Shown: positions 15,405 to 23,121 of the stretch, piece after piece
Position numbering within the stretch: position 1 is the first letter of the stretch
Layout of the letters: every line of letters starts with the position of its first letter
Origin: Microaerobacter geothermalis
GTDB lineage: Bacteria; Bacillota; Bacilli; DSM-22679
Assembly: GCF_021608135.1 (NCBI RefSeq)
Contig: NZ_JAKIHL010000025.1
Span: 1-48,716, forward strand
DNA: 48,716 nucleotides
Direction: 5' to 3'
Position numbers and translations under genes: made by a program
Notes under the pieces: model-generated
The model's database searches: none
Seen by the model: the letters and a program-made list of their open reading frames with translations, nothing else
Told to the model about the DNA's origin: nothing

Positions 15405-15823
15405 CCCCTTTTTCGTACGTAGAGCCCAAGCATCGAAAGTTGAGGGAAATTAACCAAATAATAATCCTCACCGTCATGCTCGACTCTTGTTTTTACCCAA
15501 TAATTTTCGCCATCGGCATCCTTAATAAGAACCTCAATGTCTGAACCACAAGTAAAGTAAGTGTACTCATCAAGCGCATATCTGCCAGCTTCATTTTTGA
15601 ACAAAATTCCTTCAGCTGTAACAGACATGTTCACGTATTCCAGAATATGATGTAGAGTCCACAAACGATCTTTTATTTTCTTAATCTGGTTGAATTCAAA
15701 TCGTTCGTCTGCTGAGAGTATGTTGTAATCCACGTCTTCAATTATTTCTAATTCCTCCAAGGCCGCAGTGAAAACAGACTCTAATTTTTTTATATGGCTT
15801 TTCAGTTCCTGAATCTCACTCAT
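15386..15823 (-). CDS. DUF5348 protein, 3' end altered by the IsrB element
   Basis: 145 residues. The C-terminal half has the DUF5348 pattern: GRYALDEYTYFTCGSDIEVL, W.KTRVEHDGEDYYLVN and MLGLYVRKR. The N-terminal ~60 residues form a helical, possibly coiled-coil region. The last codons (GSMTPT and stop) lie in the left end of the IsrB element, so the native tail has been replaced. GGAGGG is upstream of ATG 15823. Such proteins are common in Firmicute conjugative elements; function unknown. Confidence 0.75.
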   Translation of the reverse strand: MSEIQELKSHIKKLESVFTAALEELEIIEDVDYNILSADERFEFNQIKKIKDRLWTLHHILEYVNMSVTAEGILFKNEAGRYALDEYTYFTCGSDIEVLIKDADGENYWVKTRVEHDGEDYYLVNFPQLSMLGLYVRKRGSMTPT

Positions 15824-15843
15824 TTTTTTATCCCTCCTTTTTT

Positions 15844-16677
15844 TTACCGCACAAAAATAGCCTGCAACTGTTCTCTTAACCAGTGTGCAGACTCACCACC
15901 TTTTGCTATAAACTTTTCCACTTTCTCCAACAGTTTTTTTGCTTCGTTTTGGTCCTTATCTTCTTCGGATTGAGCAGTATCCAATTTTCCCTCATCTTCC
16001 AGTATCTTTTTTCTCATCTCTCTTGTTGATAATCCCTCATCATTTGCTATAGCAAGGTATTTTTCAGGGGCTGAAGAGTTGACTGCCACCCGATGATGAT
16101 ACCAGGACAATCCCGGTATGCGCATACCCTCGTTAGGAAACGCTCGATACACCTTGACCAATTCTCTAATTTGAGCTGTACTGATTCCAATTTGACTGGA
16201 TAGCCAAGTAACTTTCGTCCCGGTATTCAGTACAGCATCCAAAAGCTGACCTTTCGCCCATCGGCATCCCTGTTCCTGCTCTTCCAGTTGTATGTATGCC
16301 TGAATTAATTGTTCAATGGGAGGCCGTTCCTCCATCGGTTTGATTTCTTCTGCCTTATCAGGCATCGGCAACTTTAACATATCGTAAATTTCTTCAACGG
16401 TTTTTCCCTCACGCTTTGCCACGATCTCTATCAGATGATGACGATCCAGATTGCCATCGTGAAACATTTGATGATGTTCGCCGCACAATTGAATAAGGTT
16501 CTCCCGGATATCGCTTCCTCCAGCCCCTCTTGTTCTGATATGATGAGGTTCCCCGGGGGCTTCTTTGTTACACCGCCCACCTGTTACTGGATCAATGTAT
16601 TCACAAAGGTGTCCCGATTCATTGCGAATTCGTTGAATGACATTGCTGTCCTTGACTCTTTTTTCGATAACCAACAT
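15844..16677 (-). CDS. HNH-domain protein with helical C-terminal region
   Basis: 277 residues. Residues ~20-75 form an HNH nuclease domain: CEYIDPVTGGRC and the second Cys/His group, EPHHIRTRGAGGSDIRENLI, LCGEHHQMFHDG. From ~125 there is a region with WLSSQIGISTAQIRELVKVY, which looks like a ParB/KorB-type helix-turn-helix, then LSWYHHRVAV and GLSTREMRKKI. An HNH plus HTH layout suggests a DNA-binding nuclease or a regulator with a nuclease relic. AGGTGGT precedes ATG 16677. The upstream HD-GYP frame overlaps its first 94 bases. Confidence 0.7.
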   Translation of the reverse strand: MLVIEKRVKDSNVIQRIRNESGHLCEYIDPVTGGRCNKEAPGEPHHIRTRGAGGSDIRENLIQLCGEHHQMFHDGNLDRHHLIEIVAKREGKTVEEIYDMLKLPMPDKAEEIKPMEERPPIEQLIQAYIQLEEQEQGCRWAKGQLLDAVLNTGTKVTWLSSQIGISTAQIRELVKVYRAFPNEGMRIPGLSWYHHRVAVNSSAPEKYLAIANDEGLSTREMRKKILEDEGKLDTAQSEEDKDQNEAKKLLEKVEKFIAKGGESAHWLREQLQAIFVR

Positions 16678-17231
16678 TTTTTACCACCACCTGCTAAACT
16701 TTGAATAAACAAACTTCCATATTCGCTGTCAAATTGGGTCCCAAGATTCTCCTCAATAATTTTTACAGCCTTTTCCGTTGACATCGGTCGTCTATATGGC
16801 CTATCCGAAGTCATGGCATCAAAGGCATCTGCAATAGACACTATTCTTGCAAGATGAGGTATTTCGTCCCTTTTCAAACCATAGGGATACCCCTTCCCAT
16901 TCACCCTTTCGTGATGATACAAAATAATCTCTAATACTTCATTGGGCAAGTGAAATTCTTTTGCCATAGTGACACCCGTTTCCGGATGTTTCTTTACTAT
17001 GCCATATTCTGCTTCTGTCAGTCCGCTGGGTTTTTCCAAGATCACTTTTGGAACAAACAATTTTCCAAGATCGTGAAGCATGGCACCGCATCTCAACAAA
17101 CCTTGTTCTCTTGCAGACAATCTAACCAATTCTCCAATTTCGGCAGACACTTTGGTTACCCTTAGCGTGTGAAAGTAAGTTTCTGGATCAGTTTCTCTCA
17201 ACATCTTCAACAGCTTTTTCAAGATTTCCAT
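16584..17231 (-). CDS. HD-GYP domain protein (probable cyclic dinucleotide phosphodiesterase)
   Basis: About 215 residues. LLRCGAMLHDLGKLFVP gives the HD pair, KKHPETG the next ligand, and ILYHHERVNGKGYPYG the HHExxDGxGYP signature with Asn in the Asp place. DAFDAMTSDRPYR is the last conserved block. HD-GYP enzymes hydrolyse c-di-GMP or related dinucleotides; the Asp-to-Asn change makes activity uncertain. No receiver or sensor domain is present. The start is uncertain: ATG 17231 is 11 nt after AAGGAG, while GTG 17240 is closer. The last ~30 codons overlap the HNH gene and do not look like the family, so a frameshift near 16680 is possible. Confidence 0.8.
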   Translation of the reverse strand: MEILKKLLKMLRETDPETYFHTLRVTKVSAEIGELVRLSAREQGLLRCGAMLHDLGKLFVPKVILEKPSGLTEAEYGIVKKHPETGVTMAKEFHLPNEVLEIILYHHERVNGKGYPYGLKRDEIPHLARIVSIADAFDAMTSDRPYRRPMSTEKAVKIIEENLGTQFDSEYGSLFIQSLAGGGKKCWLSKKESRTAMSFNEFAMNRDTFVNTLIQ

Positions 17232-17289
17232 TTCAGGCACGTCTCCTTTCTAAAGTAAAGTAATTTGATTGATCTACTTCGATTTTTTT

Positions 17290-17358
17290 GGGGCTGAAGA
17301 AGGAATTGGGAATGCTCATGCCGAAAGTTCACAAAGTATGACTCTCTATTCCAGCCCC
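17290..17358. repeat. Structured repeat copy A
   Basis: GGGGCTG (17290-17296) and CAGCCCC (17352-17358) form outer arms; GGAAT and ATTCC form a second pair inside, with an asymmetric bulge. The 5' arm runs on as AAGAAGGAATTGGG, similar to copies B and C. It lies between the HD-GYP gene and the + strand gene at 17372, overlapping that gene's leader. Confidence 0.5.
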
Positions 17359-17371
17359 TAATGAGGAGTTG

Positions 17372-17890
17372 ATGTTCGTGGATGAATCTAAATTTGTGAT
17401 CGGATGTGTCTCGTGCAATGAGAAAAATTGCCATGTAGGACATAACAAATTCCCGGCTGAAACAGGATTTATTAAGAGCCAACTAACCGATTTCTTTGCC
17501 GGATACACATGTCCATTTTGTGGTTCCAGTTATGTTCCAACTGCTTCAATGATGAAAATGATATCTCGATTTTTAGATGGTTTCTCTCATGTTAGAACGA
17601 CAAGAAAAGGAATTGAAGTTTACGGACGAGACGTAAAAATCAGTTTCCCTGCTGTACCTGAGAACGCTGTACCTCAAAACTTGGATTCAGAATTATACCA
17701 GCAATTTAAGAATTTCCTCTTCCAAAATTCTGATGAAGATTTACCAATTCTCCTTGAAGCAATGCAGGATATTGACTTAGACAAATGGTACATTCGAATC
17801 GAAAGTGCAAATAATCCTGAACCTCTTCTTCGTGATGACGTTTTGTGGACTGATATCCTTACAGGCGATGTGATAAACAAAGAGGACTAG
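17372..17890 (+). CDS. Hypothetical zinc-ribbon protein on the opposite strand
   Basis: 172 residues from ATG 17372, with GAGGAG 4 nt upstream. Two cysteine pairs in the N-terminal third (CVSCNEKNC and CPFC) suggest zinc binding. The remainder is a mixed alpha/beta region with an acidic C-terminal half. It is the only + strand gene between the conjugation genes and immR. It is flanked by structured repeats A and B. No family recognised. Confidence 0.65.
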   Translation: MFVDESKFVIGCVSCNEKNCHVGHNKFPAETGFIKSQLTDFFAGYTCPFCGSSYVPTASMMKMISRFLDGFSHVRTTRKGIEVYGRDVKISFPAVPENAVPQNLDSELYQQFKNFLFQNSDEDLPILLEAMQDIDLDKWYIRIESANNPEPLLRDDVLWTDILTGDVINKED

Positions 17891-17963
17891 GGGGCTGGGA
17901 AAGGAATAGGGTGACATTATTGCTAAGCACCGGATACCCCTCCCCCTTCCCCCTTCAGCCCCC
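17890..17963. repeat. Structured repeat copy B / likely bidirectional terminator
   Basis: GGGGGCTG (17890-17897) pairs with CAGCCCCC (17956-17963). Inside, AAGG and AGGG can pair with CCTT and CCCT. It lies between two convergent genes (17372-17890 + and 17965-18366 -), overlapping both ends, so it may terminate both; T-runs are short. Confidence 0.5.
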
Positions 17964-17964
17964 T

Positions 17965-18366
17965 TTACACTACATGATGGGTATGCGCATACCTTTCACC
18001 AAGAGCACCAACAAACCTGTCAAAGTTATTAATATTAACAACCCCGTAATAGATCGTATCGTGATTGTTAATATGTCTCGAAGTTAGTGCCCCAACTTCC
18101 ATGTTGTCGAGCCTAAGATCCTGAATCCTTTCAACAAACAATTCCAAATGTTTTTTTGATACCGTGCTCCAATCTGTTTTTTCTGCATCAACGAAAACGA
18201 CTAATTTATCCTCGTCACAAATAAGCTCCCAAATACTCACATTCTGATCGCCGTTAATCCAAGAATCTTTGTATGGATTAACAACGATATACCCACGCCA
18301 ACCTTTTTGCTTAAGTTGACTTTTGATCATGCGGAATTTTTCGAGCATCTCGGCAACATTTAGCAT
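17965..18366 (-). CDS. Hypothetical protein
   Basis: 133 residues, soluble, alpha/beta in pattern (GYIVVNPYKDSWINGDQ, LVVFVDAEKTDW, YYGVVNINNFDRFVGALGE). AAGGAGGG is upstream of ATG 18366. No family, signal or membrane segment recognised. Flanked by structured repeats B and C. Confidence 0.6.
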   Translation of the reverse strand: MLNVAEMLEKFRMIKSQLKQKGWRGYIVVNPYKDSWINGDQNVSIWELICDEDKLVVFVDAEKTDWSTVSKKHLELFVERIQDLRLDNMEVGALTSRHINNHDTIYYGVVNINNFDRFVGALGERYAHTHHVV

Positions 18367-18393
18367 AAAAACCCTCCTTTCTTGTCTTGATTT

Positions 18394-18460
18394 TAGGCTG
18401 AAAAGGATTGGGGAGGATAAGGGTATCGAAATTCTACCCTTTTTCCCTCACTTTTAGCCC
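18394..18460. repeat. Structured repeat copy C
   Basis: TAGGCTGAAAAGGATTGGGG at the 5' side resembles the 5' arms of copies A and B. GGCT...AAAAG pairs with CTTTT-AGCC (18452-18459), and an inner GGGTA (18421-18425) pairs with TACCC (18435-18439). It lies between the RepL-like gene ending at 18465 and the leader of the 18366 gene. Confidence 0.5.
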
Positions 18461-18464
18461 GACC

Positions 18465-18956
18465 TTATTTGTCTTTTCTTTTGCTTCTATGCACCAATTT
18501 CCCTAATCCTGTTTTTTTATCTAACTTTACTTTCCATACGAAATTGATCCCGTTTTTTTGGATAATATCGTTTTCTAAGAGAAGTTTTACAATAACGGGG
18601 TCGAATTTTTCAGCATCCTCTTCTTCACCGAAAAAGGCGATTTCAGGATTAAGAAAAAGAATTCGTTCCTTTCCTTCTTTTGATTGAAATATTATACCCT
18701 TCTCAATCAAATGGGTGATATTTCTGCCAGTATTACCTCGATCTTTGTTTAAAAAATTTGCAATATCTGTAACAGTAGCATTAGTTCCATCTTGATTTAT
18801 GATTTTGTTTGTATGTTTCTCTAACATAAGCGATAAATATAATAATATTGCATATTCAGGAGTGGTTAAATATCTTGTTTTGATCAAAATATCGATGTTG
18901 GATGAGATCGCCTGAACTGCTGGACATATTTTTTCTTCCTCTTGAATCATCATCAT
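18465..18956 (-). CDS. RepL-like winged-helix protein, 5' end removed by an IsrB-type insertion
   Basis: 163 residues from ATG 18956. NKDRGNTGRNITHLIEKGII is the recognition-helix region and RILFLNPEIAFFGEE the strand typical of RepL-type plasmid replication proteins. It is a paralogue of the gene at 19379-20068: TRYLTTPEYAILL aligns with SKYLTVAEGYLLL, and the C-terminal WKVKLDKK with WKIWIKPK. The remnant element at 18956-19164 cuts it off from what was probably its own start, GGAAGGTG followed by ATGGCAGTC at about 19178. It must now start at one of three tandem ATGs (18956, 18953, 18950), with only GGAG in the element 15 nt upstream. Expression may be reduced. Confidence 0.65.
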   Translation of the reverse strand: MMMIQEEEKICPAVQAISSNIDILIKTRYLTTPEYAILLYLSLMLEKHTNKIINQDGTNATVTDIANFLNKDRGNTGRNITHLIEKGIIFQSKEGKERILFLNPEIAFFGEEEDAEKFDPVIVKLLLENDIIQKNGINFVWKVKLDKKTGLGKLVHRSKRKDK

Positions 18957-19164
18957 AATTGGTGCAGGAGACTCCGATCCTCTACAGGTCGGAGAGGAAT
19001 GCACCTTCTCCCCTTTCGTATGTGTATTAACTAATTTTCTTAACAAACCACGTCTGCTGAAACACTTTCTGACACTCTTCTTGCTTGGCATTCTGCGTCA
19101 CTCGCCTGTTTTCAAAATCAAACGAATGCAGGCTTAATCTACCCTTCAGGTGGGGGTCATTGAC
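18956..19164 (-). mobile_element. Internally deleted relative of the IsrB element
   Basis: 209 bp. It keeps the right end with its CTCCGA/TCGGAG hairpin, about 110 bp matching the last codons of isrB (compare 19030-19140 with 14160-14270), then jumps to the left end (TCAATGACCCCC, minus strand). The omega RNA and most of the gene are gone. The similarity extends across most of the unit with scattered differences, so this is an old relative and not a recent copy. Confidence 0.8.
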
Positions 19165-19291
19165 TGACTGCCATTTTTATCACCTTCCAATTTTTGTTAT
19201 TCGCTCTATATATAATAAGATAAAGAAGAGACTCCGCCCAAAAAAACAGCAGAAAACCTTTCCTATCAAGGGATTTAGGCGTTTTTTAAGC

Positions 19292-19331
19292 GTGATGATG
19301 TCGTCACAGTTGTGTGATGATTTCATCACAC
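19292..19331. promoter_or_regulatory. Palindrome cluster between the two RepL-like genes (operators or origin sites)
   Basis: GTGTGATGA-TT-TCATCACAC (19312-19331) is a perfect 9-bp inverted repeat with a 2-bp spacer. GTGATGA-TG-TCGTCAC (19292-19307) is a second with one mismatch, centred 22 bp away (two helix turns). A further GTGTGATG half-site is at 19365-19372. The cluster lies downstream of the first RepL-like gene and upstream of the second. Binding by the RepL-like proteins is a guess. Confidence 0.6.
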
Positions 19332-19378
19332 ATAACCCAAACACTATCCCTACTTACTTAAAGGGTGTGATGTTTTTC

Positions 19379-20068
19379 CTACACATCCCCTTTAATTGGA
19401 ATCATTTTTTTTAATTTCAAGTAAGTTTTTCGTTGGTATAATTGACCGTAGTTTGCTTTTGGTTTTATCCAGATTTTCCACGGTAGATAAATTTTGTTTT
19501 TTTCTAATTTATCTCTTTGAATAGCTATAACACTCATTGCGTGATTGATTTTGTTTCTGTCCCCAGCATACACAAGCTCTGGATTTAATATTAATATTCT
19601 TTCGGATACAACCCTGCCAAAAGTCAAAGTTTCTTCTGGATCTGCGTATTGATGAATTATCCCTTTTTTTATCAGTTGGTTAACGTTTCTGCTTGTTTGT
19701 TCACGACTTTTTCCAAATAATTCGGCAATATCAGATACGGACATCGGAACGTTATTATCATCCACAATAATATTGCTGTCATACCGTAAAAGATTTGCGA
19801 TACTAAGCAGTAAATATCCTTCTGCCACTGTTAAATACTTACTTTTTAGCAAATGAATCATGTTTACGTTATTTAATATTGAGTGTCTAGCCTTGTTGTA
19901 TTCGTTTCTTTTCACAAGGATATAGCCCGCTTTCTCCGCTTTATCTGCCTCTTTGTTGACTGTCTCTAAATCAACTCCTTTGTTTTGCTCTCTCGTTTTT
20001 GCTTTTAATTCCGCAATATTAAAGGCTTTTTCTAAGTTCACTTGCGACACCTGCCTTCTGTTGTTCAA
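19379..20068 (-). CDS. RepL-like winged-helix protein
   Basis: 229 residues from TTG 20068; a GTG at 20041 with AGGTG 7 nt upstream is an equally good start. A charged N-terminal extension (1-65) is followed by a winged-helix domain: PMSVSDIAELFGKSREQTSR then NVNQLIKKGIIHQY as recognition region, and ERILILNPELVYAG as in RepL proteins. The tail WKIWIKPKANYGQLY is shared with the paralogue at 18465. It overlaps the RecD2-like gene by 23-50 nt. A role in ICE replication or in regulation is likely; which one cannot be told. Confidence 0.65.
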   Translation of the reverse strand: MNNRRQVSQVNLEKAFNIAELKAKTREQNKGVDLETVNKEADKAEKAGYILVKRNEYNKARHSILNNVNMIHLLKSKYLTVAEGYLLLSIANLLRYDSNIIVDDNNVPMSVSDIAELFGKSREQTSRNVNQLIKKGIIHQYADPEETLTFGRVVSERILILNPELVYAGDRNKINHAMSVIAIQRDKLEKNKIYLPWKIWIKPKANYGQLYQRKTYLKLKKMIPIKGDV

Positions 20069-22244
20069 ACAAGGACATTATTTTCCTTAGACGATTTGAC
20101 AACCTAGTATTTCGCTCCACTATCTTGTTATTACTGACCGCTATACTCAACGCTTTTTGCGTTCCAATCAGCACAACTTTTTGTTCGGCTCTCGTTATCC
20201 CGGTATAGACGAGATTCCTTGCAAGCATAATATAATGGCTGGTAGACACAGGCATGATGACGACAGGGGCTTGGCCGCCTTGGCTCTTATGGACTGTGAT
20301 GGAATAAGCTAATTGCAGTTCTTTCAAATCATCTTTTGTATAGATGACCTCTCTCCCATTAAAAGAGCAATATAGCCCCTTCTCATTGGTTGGCTCCCCT
20401 TCTTCATCCAACAGGGTATCAATCCTGTTAATCACCCCGATGTCCCCATTGAACACTTCCTTGTTATAGTTATTTTTTGTCTGTATCACTTTATCTCCCA
20501 CTCGAAAGATCGTCTTTCCGGCTGGTATTTCCTCTTTGTAGAGGGCTGGAGGATTAATCGTTTCTTGCAAGATACGATTCAGTTCCTGAGTGCCGATCTC
20601 TCCCTTTTTCATGGGGCTGAGGACAAGAATATCCGATGGTGTATACCCCAGTTGCAAGAATCGTAAAACGCTTTTCCGGATCGTTTCCGCTATCTCTTCC
20701 GGGCTTTCCCGATGGATGAAGTAGAAATCGTTTTTCTCAGGGTCAATGGCAAACATCTTCCCTTGATTAACCCGATGTGCATTCATCACAATTTGACTTT
20801 CTTGTGCTTGTCGGAATATTTCTGTTAATTTCACGTGGGCAACCCCGGCATCCAGCATATCCTTTAGCACATTCCCAGGATTAACTGACGGGAGTTGATC
20901 ACTGTCCCCAACCAACAATACTTTGGTTTTGGGGGCAACCGCACTGAACAATAGATCGGCCAACTGGATGTCCATCATGGACACTTCATCTACGATGAGC
21001 AAATCGCACGGCAAAAAATTATTTTCATCGAAAACGGGATCTTCTCCAGGACGGAACCCTATCAACCTATGTATTGTACAAGCGTCCACCCCTGTTAATT
21101 CAGCTAACTTACGACTGGCTCGTCCGGTGGGGGCTGAAAGAGATATTTCAGCCTTTGGAAATCTCTCACGATATATCTCAATCATCGCTTTGATGACTGT
21201 GGTTTTTCCCGTACCAGGGCCCCCAGTAAGAATGAGCAAACTTTCGGTGAATAGCTTTCTGATCGCTTCCCGTTGCCCTTCAGCCAATACCATATTGTTC
21301 TTCCGCTGATAATCCCGGATTGCCGGCTCTACCAAAAAAGGCATGGCTTCGCCATTCCCGGAACCATTCAATTTCTTTGAAAGTTTCTGGGCCACTCTTT
21401 TTTCGTGTTTGTATAAAAAAGTTGGATAAATCACGCCGTCTTCTATGACAATTCGTTCATTAGCTTCTAGAGCAGCAATCCCCTGCTCCACTTCTGCCCG
21501 TGTTATTTGCTCCTTGGCATTGTGATTCAACACCCTTAATGTATCCGCAATCAGTTCATCCTCTGGCAGATAACAATGCCCTATGTTAAAGCATTTTTCT
21601 TTCAATACATAATCCACACATGCCTCAATCCGATATCCCGAAGCAGGCGAAATACCAATTCGCTTGGCAATCTCGTCAGCCTTTAGAAATCCTATCAGTT
21701 TTAAATTGGTCAACTGATAGGGATTTTTCAAGATGACTTCGGCTGTATTTGAACCGAACTCCTTGTAGGCTTTAACCACCATATTTGCCGTGATTCCGTA
21801 TGGCAACAACCGCATCAGGATGTTCTGTATCTCAAACGTTAAACGAACACTCTCCACAATCTTGGCAGCCTTCTGTTGTCCAATTCCTTTGATGGGAAGC
21901 AGACAGCCTTCCCCATCCTTCATTATCCTGTTCAGCGAATCCTCCCCAAGATGCTGAACAATATCTTTTGCCCGTTTTTCTCCGCATCCCTTGATTAAGG
22001 GTGAAGCTAAAAAAGCGATAATCTGACTTTTTGTTTTCGGCAACGGCCGTTCCCAACGGGTGACTTCCAGTTGCTTCCCATACTGTGGATGAGTGACCCA
22101 TTCCCCATCCACCGTAATTGTTTCCCCACTGTCCACCCCGTAAATTGATCCCTTGATAACATAATCCCCATCACTGGCCTCCAGTTTGGCAATCAGGAAA
22201 TCCTCTTTTCGGTAAATGATCTTGGTGATTTTTCCGGTGAACAT
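20019..22244 (-). CDS. recD2: RecD2-like SF1B DNA helicase
   Basis: 741 residues, the usual RecD2/YrrC length. The N-terminal OB-like and HhH part contains LPIKGIGQQKAAKIVE. Helicase motifs follow: I LILTGGPGTGKTTVIK; Ia SAPTGRAS; II LLIVDEVSMMD; III VLLVGDSDQLPSV; IV-type VLSPMKKGEIGTQELN; V/VI AYSITVHKSQG and LVYTGITRAEQKV. The start is ATG 22244 with AAGGGGGTG 6 nt upstream. RecD2 unwinds DNA 5' to 3'. Placed between the NusG-like and RepL-like genes, it probably serves ICE DNA processing or repair. It overlaps both neighbours. Confidence 0.9.
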   Translation of the reverse strand: MFTGKITKIIYRKEDFLIAKLEASDGDYVIKGSIYGVDSGETITVDGEWVTHPQYGKQLEVTRWERPLPKTKSQIIAFLASPLIKGCGEKRAKDIVQHLGEDSLNRIMKDGEGCLLPIKGIGQQKAAKIVESVRLTFEIQNILMRLLPYGITANMVVKAYKEFGSNTAEVILKNPYQLTNLKLIGFLKADEIAKRIGISPASGYRIEACVDYVLKEKCFNIGHCYLPEDELIADTLRVLNHNAKEQITRAEVEQGIAALEANERIVIEDGVIYPTFLYKHEKRVAQKLSKKLNGSGNGEAMPFLVEPAIRDYQRKNNMVLAEGQREAIRKLFTESLLILTGGPGTGKTTVIKAMIEIYRERFPKAEISLSAPTGRASRKLAELTGVDACTIHRLIGFRPGEDPVFDENNFLPCDLLIVDEVSMMDIQLADLLFSAVAPKTKVLLVGDSDQLPSVNPGNVLKDMLDAGVAHVKLTEIFRQAQESQIVMNAHRVNQGKMFAIDPEKNDFYFIHRESPEEIAETIRKSVLRFLQLGYTPSDILVLSPMKKGEIGTQELNRILQETINPPALYKEEIPAGKTIFRVGDKVIQTKNNYNKEVFNGDIGVINRIDTLLDEEGEPTNEKGLYCSFNGREVIYTKDDLKELQLAYSITVHKSQGGQAPVVIMPVSTSHYIMLARNLVYTGITRAEQKVVLIGTQKALSIAVSNNKIVERNTRLSNRLRKIMSLFEQQKAGVASELRKSL

Positions 22245-23095
22245 CTCCCCCACCCCCTTATCTCGTTTCGCAAATGTTCTCGTAAATGTTCGACTAAAAC
22301 GGGGATGATGAAGGTCGGGGTTAGAATTTTTTTCCTTGGGATCGTTTTTCCGTCAGGGTCAATTTTCTTATACACTCTTTCAAAGAATGACATGGGGAAC
22401 CGGAATGTTTCTTTCTTTCTCTTGTTAATAAAGGCCTGGCACTTTTCTATAAACGTCAGTTTTTCGTTGATTTCTGCTTTTTCATCTGTATTTGCAGTAG
22501 ATTCTGTTTCAATGTGCTCCATTTGGTCTTGTAATTCTTCCCGAACTTCCTCCAATGTTTCTGCAACTTCTTCAGCTGTAGTTTTTTCTATCGCTTCATA
22601 TTGCTTCAAATACTCTTTCATTTCTTTTTTGTCATTGGTCGTATTAGCTTTGTGCAAAAGTTCTTTGGCTTCCTTCTTCTGCTTTTCCACGCTGCCAGGG
22701 AGGGTAGACTCTATCGTTGCATCACAATCAATGCTTTTGGCAAATTCCCAGAACTCTTCCCCTGTCATTTCATCGTCCAAAATTCTCTGAACGAGCGGAA
22801 CAGATTTAATGATGTGCCAGATTTTGAAAGGCACATCGGTGACCCTTCCCTTCGTCTTGACGAACTTAGGCTTGTAGTCTTCCGGTTTGTTCATCTCGAC
22901 AAAAATGTATCCAGGGGTTAGACATCTCAATTGAGGGTCTTTCTCTCGACCTACCAGCTTTTGAGTAAAGCTGGCGATAATATGTACCGCTTTGATTCCA
23001 GTTTTCTGCCGTTTCATGAGGTATTCAAGCATCTCTTTCGCCCGAAATTCCATACCAGTCCGCACCTGAACAGTAAAAACTGCTGAATAGTACAT
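22193..23095 (-). CDS. NusG N-terminal-domain protein with long coiled-coil region, no KOW seen
   Basis: 300 residues from ATG 23095 (AGGGGG 7 nt upstream). MYYSAVFTVQVRTGMEFRA and RCLTPGYIFVEMN match the beginning and the 'PGYvfV.m' core of the NusG N-terminal (NGN) domain; IWHIIKSVPLVQRIL follows. Instead of a KOW domain there is a Glu/Lys-rich coiled-coil stretch (about 140-225) and a basic C-terminus (about 235-300). NGN domains bind RNA polymerase and affect pausing and termination; specialised paralogues such as LoaP and RfaH act on long operons. A role as ICE antitermination factor is inferred. It overlaps recD2 by about 50 nt. Confidence 0.65.
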   Translation of the reverse strand: MYYSAVFTVQVRTGMEFRAKEMLEYLMKRQKTGIKAVHIIASFTQKLVGREKDPQLRCLTPGYIFVEMNKPEDYKPKFVKTKGRVTDVPFKIWHIIKSVPLVQRILDDEMTGEEFWEFAKSIDCDATIESTLPGSVEKQKKEAKELLHKANTTNDKKEMKEYLKQYEAIEKTTAEEVAETLEEVREELQDQMEHIETESTANTDEKAEINEKLTFIEKCQAFINKRKKETFRFPMSFFERVYKKIDPDGKTIPRKKILTPTFIIPVLVEHLREHLRNEIRGWGRCSPEKSPRSFTEKRIS

Positions 23096-23121
23096 TCCTT
23101 TTCCCCCTTTGAAATTCCTAA

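Noticed and set aside
15844-16677. HNH protein as the missing HNH half of the nearby IsrB (a split IscB)
   Set aside because: The HNH gene lies outside the element ends defined by three copies, has its own DNA-binding-type C-terminus, and IsrB naturally lacks HNH.
22193-23095. The NusG-like gene as a relaxase
   Set aside because: No histidine triad (HUH) or tyrosine motif is present, and the N-terminus matches the NGN domain.
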